DNA from: Clostridiales bacterium
GTDB taxonomy: Bacteria; Bacillota; Clostridia; Lachnospirales; Lachnospiraceae
NCBI GenBank assembly: GCA_020859985.1
Contig: JAJBVD010000042.1
Coordinates: forward strand, 1-64,000
Length of the DNA: 64,000 bases
Direction: 5' to 3'
A program made the translations under genes and the position numbers. Shown here in pieces: positions 36,130 through 45,100 of the stretch. Numbering within the stretch: the stretch's first letter is position 1; every line of letters starts with the position of its first letter. The notes beneath the pieces are model-generated. The model was not told the DNA's origin. It saw nothing but the letters and a program-made list of their open reading frames with translations, and ran no database searches.

Positions 36130-37803
36130 TTACCGGAGATTCCGCACCGCCTCCCGCACCGGCAGGACAAAGGACGGGGAGACAGACAGTTCATCAATTC
36201 CCATTTCGACAAAGGTTTCGGTCAGAGAGGTGTCCGCGCCGAGTTCCCCGCAGATGCCGACCCAGGCTCCGCCCTTATGCCCGTTTTCGATGACTGTCCG
36301 GATCGATCGAAGGACCGCCGGGTGGTGAGAATCATAAATATTATCCAGCTTCGGATTCTGCCGGTCGATCGCCAGAGTGTACTGGGTCAGATCGTTGGTA
36401 CCGATGCTGAAGAAATCCACTTCCTTCGCCAGTTCTTCACTGATCCAGACGGCAGCCGGTGTCTCGATCATGATGCCGACTTCGACGTCCTTATACGGAA
36501 TCTTCTGCTCGCGGAGCTCCGTTTTTACTTCTTCAAGAATCCGTTTGCTCTCCAGCACTTCCTGCACGGAAATGATCATCGGGAACATAATGGAGATGTT
36601 GCCGAACGCGCTTGCCCGCAGAAGTGCGCGCAGCTGTGTGCGGAATATTTCCTGCCGGTCCAGACAGATGCGGATCGCGCGGTAGCCCATGGCAGGATTG
36701 TCCTCTTTTTCAAGATTGAAATAATCTACCTGCTTATCGGCGCCAATGTCCAGTGTCCGGACAACGACTTTTTTGCCGGCCATGTTCTGGGCAACCATTT
36801 TGTAGGCCTTGAACTGCTCTTCCTCGGTCGGGAAGGTATCGGATTCCAGATAGAGGAATTCGCTCCGGAACAGGCCGATCCCCTCGCCGTCATTTTGCAG
36901 CACCTGAGCGACATCGGAAACGCCGCCGATGTTGGCATACAGGTGAATTTTTTTGCCGCTTCCGGTGATGGTCTCTTTCCCGCGGAGCTCTCTTAAAAGC
37001 TGCTGTTTTCGCTCATCATCGCGCATTTTCGCGCTCATCTGCTCCAGCGTCTCCTCATCCGGATCAATGAACACAGTCCCGGTATAGCCGTCCACGATGG
37101 CTGTCTTACCGGCCCATTCTTCCCGGATGTCGATGCCGATCACCGCAGGAATATTCATCGTGCGGGCCAGGATAGCCGTATGAGAATTAGAAGATCCATG
37201 GCGGGTCACGAAGGACAGAATTTTGGATTTATCCATCTGCACGGTCTCGCTGGGAGCCAGATCATCCGCCATCAGAATAACTGGCTCGTCAAGAGCATGC
37301 ATATCCGTACCTGAACCAGTGCGGTTTCCAGCGACGGTTCTGGTTCTTTTGCCATCGCCACTTCCGGCAACAGTACCGCACAATACCGCGACCAGACGTT
37401 CCGAGATGTCCCTCACATCCGCCGCACGCGCCTGCATATAAGCATCGTCCATCTGCGCGAACATTTCCGCAAAATTATCTCCGGTCGCCGCGACCGCATA
37501 CTCCGCGTTAATGAGCTCCCCGCGGATCATATTATAAATGGAGTCCAAATAATCCTCGTCCTCCATCATCATCTTATGGACTTCGAAAACAGCCGCATTG
37601 TCCGCGCCCACTTCTTTCAGTGCTTTTTCATAGATCTGATCCAGCTGGGCAAGCGCAGTCTCTTTTGCGGTATTGAAGCGGACGATTTCCGCTTCCGCGT
37701 CTTCAACATGCCGTCTTTTTACCTGTGTTTCCTTTTTCTGATATAAAAAAACCTTCCCAATCGCAATTTTATTAAAAATCGTTTTGCCCTGATATTGTTC
37801 CAT
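36130..37803 (-). CDS. ptsI: Phosphoenolpyruvate-protein phosphotransferase (PTS enzyme I)
   Basis: A 557-aa cytoplasmic enzyme that transfers phosphate from PEP to HPr. The phosphorylated histidine lies in GSSNSHTAILARTMNIPA (His208). The PEP-binding barrel is visible from FRSEFLYLESDTFPTEEEQF through GIMIETPAAVWISEELA and the catalytic-Cys region GICGELGAD. An unusual insert rich in Gly/Arg/Thr (GSGDGKRTRTVAGNRTGSGT) separates the HPr-binding helical part from PVILMADDLAPSE. The ATG follows AGAAGGGGG. It is downstream of ptsH in the same direction, with about 100 bases between. Its stop codon abuts the AraC remnant. Confidence 0.97.
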   Translation of the reverse strand: MEQYQGKTIFNKIAIGKVFLYQKKETQVKRRHVEDAEAEIVRFNTAKETALAQLDQIYEKALKEVGADNAAVFEVHKMMMEDEDYLDSIYNMIRGELINAEYAVAATGDNFAEMFAQMDDAYMQARAADVRDISERLVAVLCGTVAGSGDGKRTRTVAGNRTGSGTDMHALDEPVILMADDLAPSETVQMDKSKILSFVTRHGSSNSHTAILARTMNIPAVIGIDIREEWAGKTAIVDGYTGTVFIDPDEETLEQMSAKMRDDERKQQLLRELRGKETITGSGKKIHLYANIGGVSDVAQVLQNDGEGIGLFRSEFLYLESDTFPTEEEQFKAYKMVAQNMAGKKVVVRTLDIGADKQVDYFNLEKEDNPAMGYRAIRICLDRQEIFRTQLRALLRASAFGNISIMFPMIISVQEVLESKRILEEVKTELREQKIPYKDVEVGIMIETPAAVWISEELAKEVDFFSIGTNDLTQYTLAIDRQNPKLDNIYDSHHPAVLRSIRTVIENGHKGGAWVGICGELGADTSLTETFVEMGIDELSVSPSFVLPVREAVRNLR

Positions 37804-37870
37804 GAGAGAACCCCCTTCTTATGAGCCTTCCACACCGCCCAGGCGATGCGGTGCGGAAGAGGTGGTGTAT

Positions 37871-37894
37871 CTATGAAGGTACTTGAACAGTTAC
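37871..37894 (-). repeat. Variant of the 27-nt dispersed palindrome
   Basis: On the minus strand it reads GTAACTGTTCAAGTACCTTC followed by ATAG. It lies between ptsH and ptsI. Confidence 0.7.
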
Positions 37895-37902
37895 GAAGTC
37901 AT

Positions 37903-38160
37903 TTACAGATTTTCCGAGAAAAATGTCTGCAGACCGGCGATCGCCGCATCCTCGTCCTCGCCGTCGGCTTCGATCGTTACGGTAACCCCTTTCTTTACGC
38001 CAAGGCTCATAATCATCATCAGTTTGGTAGCGTTTACTTTTCTGCCGTTTGCGTTGATGGAGATCGTGGAGGTGTATTTCTTCGCCTCTTTTACCAGCTC
38101 TCCAGCCGGGCGTGCGTGGATACCGAGTTCGTCCGTGATGGTGTAGTCAAATGTTTTCAT
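37903..38160 (-). CDS. ptsH: Phosphocarrier protein HPr
   Basis: An 85-aa PTS phosphocarrier. The EI-dependent phosphorylation site is in GIHARPAG (His15). In the alignment NGRKVNATKLMMIMSLG the position of the regulatory Ser46 of Bacillus HPr is a lysine. Regulation by HPr kinase at this site is therefore unlikely, as in other HPr paralogues with an ATKLM segment. GAAAGGAAA lies before the ATG. It precedes ptsI and follows fruK in the same direction. Confidence 0.96.
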   Translation of the reverse strand: MKTFDYTITDELGIHARPAGELVKEAKKYTSTISINANGRKVNATKLMMIMSLGVKKGVTVTIEADGEDEDAAIAGLQTFFSENL

Positions 38161-38467
38161 AAATTTTTTTCCTTTCTTTTCTGATTATTTGCCTGTAAAA
38201 ATAAATCAATCGTATTCTGAAAAAATGTTTTTACAATACTGACAGTTATTGTGCGGAACACAGGCAAAAAATATTCCAATTTACGAAAGCTGCTCAACTA
38301 CCCAGTCGACATCCTTTGTAGTCTTTAGGATCTCCAGACGTTCTTCATTTCATTCTCCTTAAAATAATGACGGATCGGCTCTGGTCTGCTGTCAATACAT
38401 TGATGTTGATCCTGCAGAACCGTGACTTTCTTGTAATAATGAAAATTTACAGGGACTGCAACTGTTA
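38161..38467 (-). other. Leader region between fruK and ptsH
   Basis: No intact gene is present. On the minus strand there is a TTGACA box near 38395, then AAGGAG and ATGAAATGA. A short open frame EERLEILKTTKDVDWVVEQL ends at 38282. Removing one A after the ATG would join it to that start, so it may be a decayed small gene. An AT-rich leader to ptsH follows. Confidence 0.4.
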
Positions 38468-39403
38468 CTATGACAATGAATGCCACACAACTTTCGGAAT
38501 CAGCCCTTCAATAACACTATACTCCGCCGCCTGTGTTCCGCTGCACATCACATTTGCTGCTCCGGTCGCGGTAGAAAGACACACGGCATCCGTAAGATCC
38601 AATCCCCGTTCTTCCGCAACAGCGAGAGCTGCGACTACGCTGTCTCCCGCTCCAACCGTACTGCCGACCGGTACGCGCAGGCCTTCCGCGTAGATTGTCT
38701 CATCTGCTGTCACATACAACGCTCCCGCACTGCCCATGGAAACAACAACCTTCTGTACTCCGTGCTGAGTCATCAGCTCCCTCGCTGCCCCGGAGAGCTC
38801 TTCCGGTGTGGAAAGAGAGGTCCCCATCAGTTCCGAAAGCTCGCGGTCATTTGGCTTGATCAGATACGGGGACGCCTTAAGTCCTGCCTTCAGCAGGTCT
38901 CCGTCTGCGTCCAGAAAGACTTTCGCACCTTTTTCCGTGATCGCTTTCGTCCACATAAAATAAGTATCCGCGGGGGAGCCTTTCGGCATACTTCCCGAGA
39001 TCACGGCAATCGAGTCCGATGCTATCCGGTCAAGCAGCCGCTGCAGCATTTCATCCAGAACTTTTTCCGAAACAACCACACCCGGCTCATTGATATCGGT
39101 GTTCGTATGCTCCACCGGATCAATGATCTTCAGATTTGTGCGCGTTTCCCCGTCCACAAAGGTAAAATCCGTCTCAAGCCCCATCTGCGCAAGAGAAGCC
39201 TGGATCGACTGCCCGGTATGGCCGCCGAGCACCCCGACAGCAACGCTCGTTCCGCCGAGCTTCTGAATGACTTTTGAGACATTGATGCCTTTCCCGCCAG
39301 GATCCGTACGCATCTTTACGATGCGGTTCACCGTATCCACTTTCAAAGAAGGAATCTCAACCGTCTTGTCCAGCGCCGGGTTTAAAGTAACCGTGAAAAT
39401 CAT
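38468..39403 (-). CDS. fruK: 1-phosphofructokinase (PfkB family)
   Basis: A 311-aa sugar-phosphate kinase of the PfkB/ribokinase family. It most likely phosphorylates fructose 1-phosphate, but tagatose 6-phosphate kinase (LacC) is the close alternative. It has the opening MIFTVTLNPALDKTVE, PGGKGINVSKVI, and the catalytic GSTVGAGDSVVAAL. The ATG at 39403 follows AAAGGAGGGG and is preferred to the ORF-track start at 39427, which would overlap the antitoxin stop. The ribosome binding site begins within 20 bases of that stop, so the kinase/antitoxin module is inserted right at the head of this gene. No fructose PTS permease gene is in the window. Confidence 0.9.
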   Translation of the reverse strand: MIFTVTLNPALDKTVEIPSLKVDTVNRIVKMRTDPGGKGINVSKVIQKLGGTSVAVGVLGGHTGQSIQASLAQMGLETDFTFVDGETRTNLKIIDPVEHTNTDINEPGVVVSEKVLDEMLQRLLDRIASDSIAVISGSMPKGSPADTYFMWTKAITEKGAKVFLDADGDLLKAGLKASPYLIKPNDRELSELMGTSLSTPEELSGAARELMTQHGVQKVVVSMGSAGALYVTADETIYAEGLRVPVGSTVGAGDSVVAALAVAEERGLDLTDAVCLSTATGAANVMCSGTQAAEYSVIEGLIPKVVWHSLS

Positions 39404-39423
39404 ATCGCCCCTCCTTTTAATTT

Positions 39424-40239
39424 TCACTGCCAGTTCCGCCTCAAAACCTCGCTTTTCAGCAACAGAGTACTTTTTGACGTCATTTTCACGGGATGAAGCC
39501 TGCCGCGCTTTATCAGGTCATTGATGTTCTGCCGGGAGCAGTTCAGAATCTCCGCCGCCTCACCTGCAGTGATAATTCGCTGCGCAGCAAAGGCGCGAAA
39601 ATCTTCCGTCACCAGAGGCACAGCTTCCCCATACCAATGCAAAATATAATCCGGGATGCTTAAATTCTCATCCCAGGCAACCCCATGCCCTCCGGTTTCA
39701 ACCTGTACACCGTCAAACAGGTCTTCTCTTTTTACCAGGATGGAAAACCGGGAATGATCCCGGAACCAGACAGTCAGATCACACTTGCGGATCATCCCAT
39801 CCCGGAAAAACACCAGCAAAGTATTTCGTCCCAGTGAAATGACGTCTTCGATCCTTTCCTCAAAGCGCCCCTGTATCTGCAGCGGAAGCTCCTGCTCCTT
39901 GAGCGGAACAAGATAATAATCGTCCTGCGCGCATCTACCCATAGACAGCAGAAGCAGTTCAAACTCATCGTACTCTTTCAGGCCGTTATCCTTCAGCACC
40001 TGCCCGATATTCTGACGATCCGTGGGCACGATCCTCTGCTGCACCCACACCCTGCTCCAGTAAGAATTGACCGTCCTTTCTCCTTTTTTTACAAATGAAG
40101 ACAAAAGAAGCGGTGTCTCCCACTCATCCGCATCGTCAGGCAGTTCAATGTAAACACGTTTTTCCATTTCATAATAGAGAAGCCACGCCAGATCTTTTTG
40201 AACTGCGGCACTTTCATCCCGGATTGCAAATATCTTCAT
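39424..40239 (-). CDS. DUF2442-like/HTH antitoxin-like protein (paired with HipA-like kinase)
   Basis: A 271-aa protein nearly identical to that at 29035-29850, with only a few substitutions mostly near the N-terminus (for example FAIRDESAAVQ against FAVRDENAAVR). The middle resembles DUF2442 and the C-terminus is an HTH (ITAGEAAEILNCSRQNINDL). The ATG at 40239 lies inside the end of the kinase gene (26-base overlap), which suggests translational coupling. Order is kinase first, HTH second, the reverse of hipBA. I infer that it represses the module through the palindrome at 41071 and may neutralise the kinase. Confidence 0.78.
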   Translation of the reverse strand: MKIFAIRDESAAVQKDLAWLLYYEMEKRVYIELPDDADEWETPLLLSSFVKKGERTVNSYWSRVWVQQRIVPTDRQNIGQVLKDNGLKEYDEFELLLLSMGRCAQDDYYLVPLKEQELPLQIQGRFEERIEDVISLGRNTLLVFFRDGMIRKCDLTVWFRDHSRFSILVKREDLFDGVQVETGGHGVAWDENLSIPDYILHWYGEAVPLVTEDFRAFAAQRIITAGEAAEILNCSRQNINDLIKRGRLHPVKMTSKSTLLLKSEVLRRNWQ

Positions 40240-41038
40240 AAGCACACCACCGTTTCCAGATCATTTCCCATATTTTATCCCGCAGATTCTGCGGAATCAC
40301 ATCCTCCAACCCCTGCATAAGTGCATCCCTGTGTTGGGGCAAGAGAGGATTCAGCTTCGGAAACTGTCCCGCCGGTATCAGTTTCAGATTCTCCATCGGT
40401 GATCTGGAGCCGATAAATGTGTTGGTAAGCCGGTCTTCCATTACATCATAATCCCGAATCCTTTCATCCGTCATGCAGTTGAAAAGCAGAGACAGACCAT
40501 GGTCAAAAAGCGGTGCCAATCGTATCGAACGCTTTTGACTGTCTCGCAGCACCTCAATATTCGCGCCATGCCGATCCCGGTTCAGGATCAGATAATCCAC
40601 GACAAACATTGTATAAATATAGTTCGCCCAGCCGTTGCGGACACAAAACTCCAGAGGAGTTTCGCCCTCTCGATGTTCGCTGTCATAATATACATCCAAC
40701 GCGATTTTGCTCTCTCCGCGCTTCTTAAAATCCCCGGAGGCGCTAAGATATACTTCCTGCTGTTGTTCATTGACCAGAATATCCGCATGAATCAGCTGAT
40801 AATGCAAATGCCCGACGCCCAGTATTGTAAGCAGTCGGTCAACGATCAGCTCATTTACACATTCGTGCCCGATGACACCGCGCATAGCATCATAATTGGA
40901 CAGTTTATAATAAATCTTCTCCCCACCCAGTTCAGAATATGCTTTCAGGAATGATCCTGCCGTCCCGGAAGAATTTCGGGTTCGCGTCCAGGACAAATAT
41001 GTCAGATCCTGTTTTTCTTTTACAATATCGCCGTTCAT
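40214..41038 (-). CDS. HipA-like kinase
   Basis: A 274-aa protein with a HipA C-terminal-type kinase fold. The catalytic loop LNRDRHGANIEV and the metal-binding APLFDHGLSLL are intact. The N-terminal part (SSGTAGSFLKAYSELGGEKIYYKLS) resembles the nucleotide-binding lobe, and is short compared with E. coli HipA (440 aa), which has an extra N-subdomain. Such kinases in toxin-antitoxin modules phosphorylate translation factors; the target here is unknown. The ATG follows AGGAGG. It overlaps the HTH partner gene and is driven by a consensus promoter with a palindrome on its -35 box. Confidence 0.82.
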   Translation of the reverse strand: MNGDIVKEKQDLTYLSWTRTRNSSGTAGSFLKAYSELGGEKIYYKLSNYDAMRGVIGHECVNELIVDRLLTILGVGHLHYQLIHADILVNEQQQEVYLSASGDFKKRGESKIALDVYYDSEHREGETPLEFCVRNGWANYIYTMFVVDYLILNRDRHGANIEVLRDSQKRSIRLAPLFDHGLSLLFNCMTDERIRDYDVMEDRLTNTFIGSRSPMENLKLIPAGQFPKLNPLLPQHRDALMQGLEDVIPQNLRDKIWEMIWKRWCAYEDICNPG

Positions 41039-41056
41039 AAAAATCCTCCTGAAAAT

Positions 41057-41086
41057 AATATACTCCAGAGCTTGTCATATGTCAAG
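41057..41086 (-). promoter_or_regulatory. Promoter and palindromic operator of the HipA-like module
   Basis: On the minus strand TTGACA (41080-41085), 17 bases and TATATT (41057-41062). The near-perfect palindrome CTTGTCATATGTCAAG (41071-41086) covers the -35 box. It matches the site at 29954. Confidence 0.8.
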
Positions 41087-41273
41087 GTATGACATCGATT
41101 CCGCAAGGGACGCCTCATAATATGCGCGACATTTGTACTCCAGCAGACAGTCAGGTCCCATCACCTTTGCCGGAATCACACAAAATGAAAATTTATTTGT
41201 TGATTTCCGGAAGGCTGATGTCGATGAAAAAGGCATTGTTACGGAGAGTAACATTGATGTAAAAGAGCGTCGC
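41087..41273. other. Intergenic region with a possible decayed reading frame
   Basis: An open frame (FAGITQNENLFVDFRKADVDEKG) runs through 41133-41260 without a credible start or ribosome binding site. It may be a fragment of a lost gene. I cannot assign it. Confidence 0.3.
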
Positions 41274-41302
41274 TTGTATATAATTATCGAGCTTGTTATG
41301 AT
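41274..41302 (+). promoter_or_regulatory. Promoter of the XRE regulator
   Basis: TTGTAT (41274-41279), a 17-base spacer and TATGAT (41297-41302). An imperfect dyad ATTATC/GATAAT spans the spacer and -10. Confidence 0.6.
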
Positions 41303-41368
41303 AATGCTGCAAAGAGCGAAACGAAAAGTTGTACTCTTTAGTATTATTGTTGAAGGAGCAATGTGATT

Positions 41369-41971
41369 ATGAAATTTGAGGAAAAGCTCAAAGAAGCAAG
41401 AAAAAATCAGGGACTGACGCAGGAGGAAATGGCCGAGAAGCTGTGTGTATCAAGAGCGGCCATTGCAAAATGGGAATCCGGTAAGGGAATGCCGGATGTG
41501 GAAAATTTAAGAGCAATAAGTGTTTTGCTGGACGTGAGTATTGACTATCTTTTAGATGGAGAGGCCGATATTGACCTCAATGTCATTAAGGAACCAATTA
41601 ACTGGGATGAATACCCAAAGCTGACCGGACTGAACAAACTCAAAACTACAAAGGAAAATGAACTTGTCAAGGTAAAATATCCAGATGCGGAGATTACGGT
41701 ATTATTAAGGGAACGTAAACTTTCACGCGGCGAAAAAGCTGTTGATACTGCGGTATGGCTTCTTACTGATGCGGCACCGGGAACAGTAGGATTGGCAGAC
41801 AAGTTAAAAGACATGAGTTCCTACTATCTGGTAGAATATCCGGACAAAAAATTGCTGGTGAATGTTACGAAAGAGTTTGTTATTTCTCAGCGGCTTTATA
41901 TTTCCACAAGCGAAAAGAAGCTGACAATCGGAGAAAACGTATTCACAAAAAGCGTTAAAATCAACGGGTAA
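41369..41971 (+). CDS. XRE-family transcriptional regulator
   Basis: A 200-aa regulator. An N-terminal Cro/CI-type HTH (residues about 3-62) reads LKEARKNQGLTQEEMAEKLC and VSRAAIAKWESGKGMPDVEN. The remaining 140 residues (from DLNVIKEPINWDEYPKL) form an unrecognised domain, possibly a ligand or partner-binding module. The ATG at 41369 lies ten bases after AAGGAG; the track GTG at 41363 is an alternative. It is a lone gene, divergent from the HipA-like module, with its own promoter and a strong terminator after it. Confidence 0.85.
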   Translation: MKFEEKLKEARKNQGLTQEEMAEKLCVSRAAIAKWESGKGMPDVENLRAISVLLDVSIDYLLDGEADIDLNVIKEPINWDEYPKLTGLNKLKTTKENELVKVKYPDAEITVLLRERKLSRGEKAVDTAVWLLTDAAPGTVGLADKLKDMSSYYLVEYPDKKLLVNVTKEFVISQRLYISTSEKKLTIGENVFTKSVKING

Positions 41972-42007
41972 ACAGAGATATAAAAATGAAACTCATAGAT
42001 GATGCAA

Positions 42008-42050
42008 TGCCTCACTACTGAATAAACTCCCAGTAGTGAGGCACTCTTTA
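42008..42050 (+). terminator. Terminator between XRE gene and ABC operon
   Basis: TGCCTCACTACTG (42008-42020) pairs perfectly with CAGTAGTGAGGCA (42031-42043), followed by CTCTTTA. It lies between convergent units and may work in both directions. Confidence 0.8.
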
Positions 42051-42121
42051 ACGTCCTTCATCTTTTAACAATCTGTCGCCGGATTGTATTGCAAATTGAG
42101 CGGGAATTTCATTTCTTCTTT

Positions 42122-45100
42122 TTATCCAAAAACGGACACTGCCATCAGCGCCGCGCATCCCAGCACAAACACGACCATGCCGGCATTCCCATAGACCGTT
42201 CGGAATTTTGTGCCCTTCGGCAGCTCCATCTCCGCCTGTGCGAAAGACACGCGCCGCCAGCTGCGGCAGAGCAGCACCAGACCCACGATCGCGGATACCA
42301 GAAGCACGATCACATAACCGCCGTACAACGCCAGCTGCAGTAACAGCGGTTCAATGGTTTCAAACGAAAGCGTTTCCAGACTTTCGAGGTTCTCCAGTGC
42401 GGACAGGTCCAGCAGATTAAGCAGCGCAGAAGGCACGATACTTCCCAGAAAATTGATGCCCATGTGCAGTCCCGCCGAATAGCGCAGCTTTCCGGTCTTC
42501 AGATAAATGTATCCAAACAGCAGCCCCAACGCGAATGCATAGAAGAACTGCGTAAAGTTCCCGTGAAAAAGCCCGAACATCAGCGCTGAGGTGACAACCG
42601 CCAGTTTCTCCCCATAACAACTCATCCGGTCGATCAGCTGCCTGCGGAACACATATTCCTCAATCAGCGGCGCCAGAATCACCATAAAGAGAATTTTCAG
42701 CACCAGCGAATCCGCCAGCGCATAAGTCGTGATGGCCGCCTCCGCCGATGTGCCTGTCAGCGCGCTGATCGCAGTGGTGACAAGGTTGCCGAGGATATTG
42801 CCCGCGTACATCAGGAAAATAGCGATAAATACGGTGCGCACGAGCTGAGACGGTTTCATTGTATGTTTTTCCCTGCTTTTCCCGCCGGATTTTTTATCGT
42901 TTTCAGTGTTACTGTATTCATCTTCAGCAGCATTCTTTTTTATGAGGATATTTTCATCACTGATATTATCATTGTCTGCGCTGGTATTTCCATTGCTTTC
43001 TTCTTTCTCGTTTCTACAATGACTCTTCATATCTTCTGTATCGCGACAGCTTTGTGTTATGTAATTCACTACATCAGGGAAGGCAGGCACGCGGCGGAAG
43101 ATCAGCAGGCCCACCGGCACCGCAACCACATACAGAGGCGCAAAGGTGTAGACCCACAATCCCCATAAGGTCGAAAGCCATTCCGGAAAGAGCATCGCAG
43201 CGGCGATCTGCAGCACAGACGCGATCGCCAGTATCGCGAAGCAGCCGCAGCCAAGGGTGGAGAAGGTTTTACGGGCACGGGAGCGGATCTCCTCCGAAAC
43301 AGCATCTGTGCGAAGCCTGTCGAGGCCATTTCTCATCCGCGCCGTTTTCTCCTTCGGATCCACAAACAGCGGCGTCAGCGCCAGAAAGACCACGCCAAGT
43401 CCGATGTTGACCACCGCCGCAGCCACCGCGGCTATGACAACATGGTCAAAGACAACGCCCACCGCGATGATTGCCACATCCGGCAGCAGTCCGAAGTAAA
43501 TGAACATAATCTGCACGATCTGTTTTACCAGCTTTCCGGCGGATACCGGTACGGACAGATTGATGAACGCGCCGGTAGTCGTTCCGTAAAAATCAATCGA
43601 AAGAATAAACGGAATCCACGCCAATATATAAAGCGGATTGACCCGGAAAACCGCTTCCGTGAGGATCAGCGCCGGGATCAGGTCAAGCAGGCAGTTCACC
43701 GTTCCTCCCAGGACTGACCAGAACAGCTTTTTCTCTGTGCTCTCCGGTATCATCCGGAAGAAATCTTTGGAGGTATCCCCCTCCAGCGGATTCCCCAGTG
43801 TGCGCCAGAATGCGAGCGCGGACAGTGTAAGAACGACCGGCAGGAACCGGAAACCATCCGTCCCGGCACCGCCCTGCAGATATCTGCACAGCGCCGCCAC
43901 TCCTGCCGCTGCGGCCAGATAGAAATCCGCAGTTTTCGTAAAAATCCCCAGATGCGCGAACCGGAAACGGTTGTACAGGCTGCGGAAGAAAAAGACATTG
44001 GCCCCGCTTCCATAACGCATGCCGTCCCGGCGGATTTTTTCGCTCCGGTCTTTTTTGCGTTTTACAAATCCGGTGCTTTTCTCCGCCTGTCTCACTTCCA
44101 GCAGCTCGGCGGTCTCCTCCGATTTTGCCATCGCGTCCTCATAAAAATCCGCTTTGATGCTCCATATAGTAAGGATGAGCACCGCACTTCCCGCAAGCAG
44201 CGCAGCCAGACACAGCAGTGCATGCGGCGTGTCCCCTGCAACCGCAAACATGCAGAGCCCTTTCAGCCAGCCCCAGAACGGAATCCAGCGCGTCACTTTA
44301 TGATTGAAAAATGCCGCGGCCGCGGAAAAATGGTCGGAGCCATACGGTCTGCTGCTGAGGAAAAACGCAGCTGCCACCACGAGTACCAGAGCGTAGACCC
44401 CTTTCCGCAAATACGGCTTCATGCCGGTATGCGTCGCCGCCAGCGTATAAAACAGCACCTGAATCAGCTTACCGATTACGAGCGTAAAAATCCAGACCAG
44501 GATGATTGCGACCGCACCCCGGATACCAAGTCCGAGGTTCAGCACCAGATTCGGAAGCTGTAGCATCACATAAATACTGGAAATCACAAGCGCGCCGATC
44601 TGCGTCATCAGCCGGAACAGCAGCACAGACTGAGGCTTCATCGGCGACGCAAACAGCAGGTTCACGTCCGCGGGCAGAAAAATGCTGCTGCCGGTTTTAT
44701 CCGCGCTGATCATCTCAAACAGAAATACCGCCAGAATGATTCCGCCGACGATCAGTTCGATCAGGTCAGAGGTCGCGTCTTTTCCGTTTACTTCAAAGAC
44801 AAAGTCCTCGTCCGAAATTTCAAAGATTGTTTCATCATCATTTTCATTCTCGCCCGCATCTCCATTTTCCACAGACACATCGGACATGTCTCCCGTATCT
44901 GAGTCTGCAGAACCTGCGCCGATGGTATATTCATCGGGTTCTGCCGTCATTTCCGCTGTAATCTCTGATATTTCCTCCGTCTCATCTTCCGCAACTTCGC
45001 TTAAAATGCCAGCGCCCAATCCAATGAGTCCGCCGAACAGCGCGCAGACGAGAAAAAAGATCAGCACCCAGGTCTTAAACAGCTTGCGAATCTGGTTCAC

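Noticed and set aside
36115-36996. 293-aa plus-strand ORF opposite ptsI
   Set aside because: ptsI is certain on the other strand; only the first bases overlap a real AraC remnant.
40214-41038. Classical hipBA operon
   Set aside because: The gene order is reversed and the partner is not an XRE-type HipB protein.
41133-41366. 77-aa ORF before the XRE regulator as a real gene
   Set aside because: Its only start is a TTG without ribosome binding site and it runs through the XRE promoter; at best a fragment.
43952-44563. 203-aa plus-strand ORF within the permease-CPBP gene
   Set aside because: Antisense to strong membrane-protein coding sequence; no ribosome binding site or family match.
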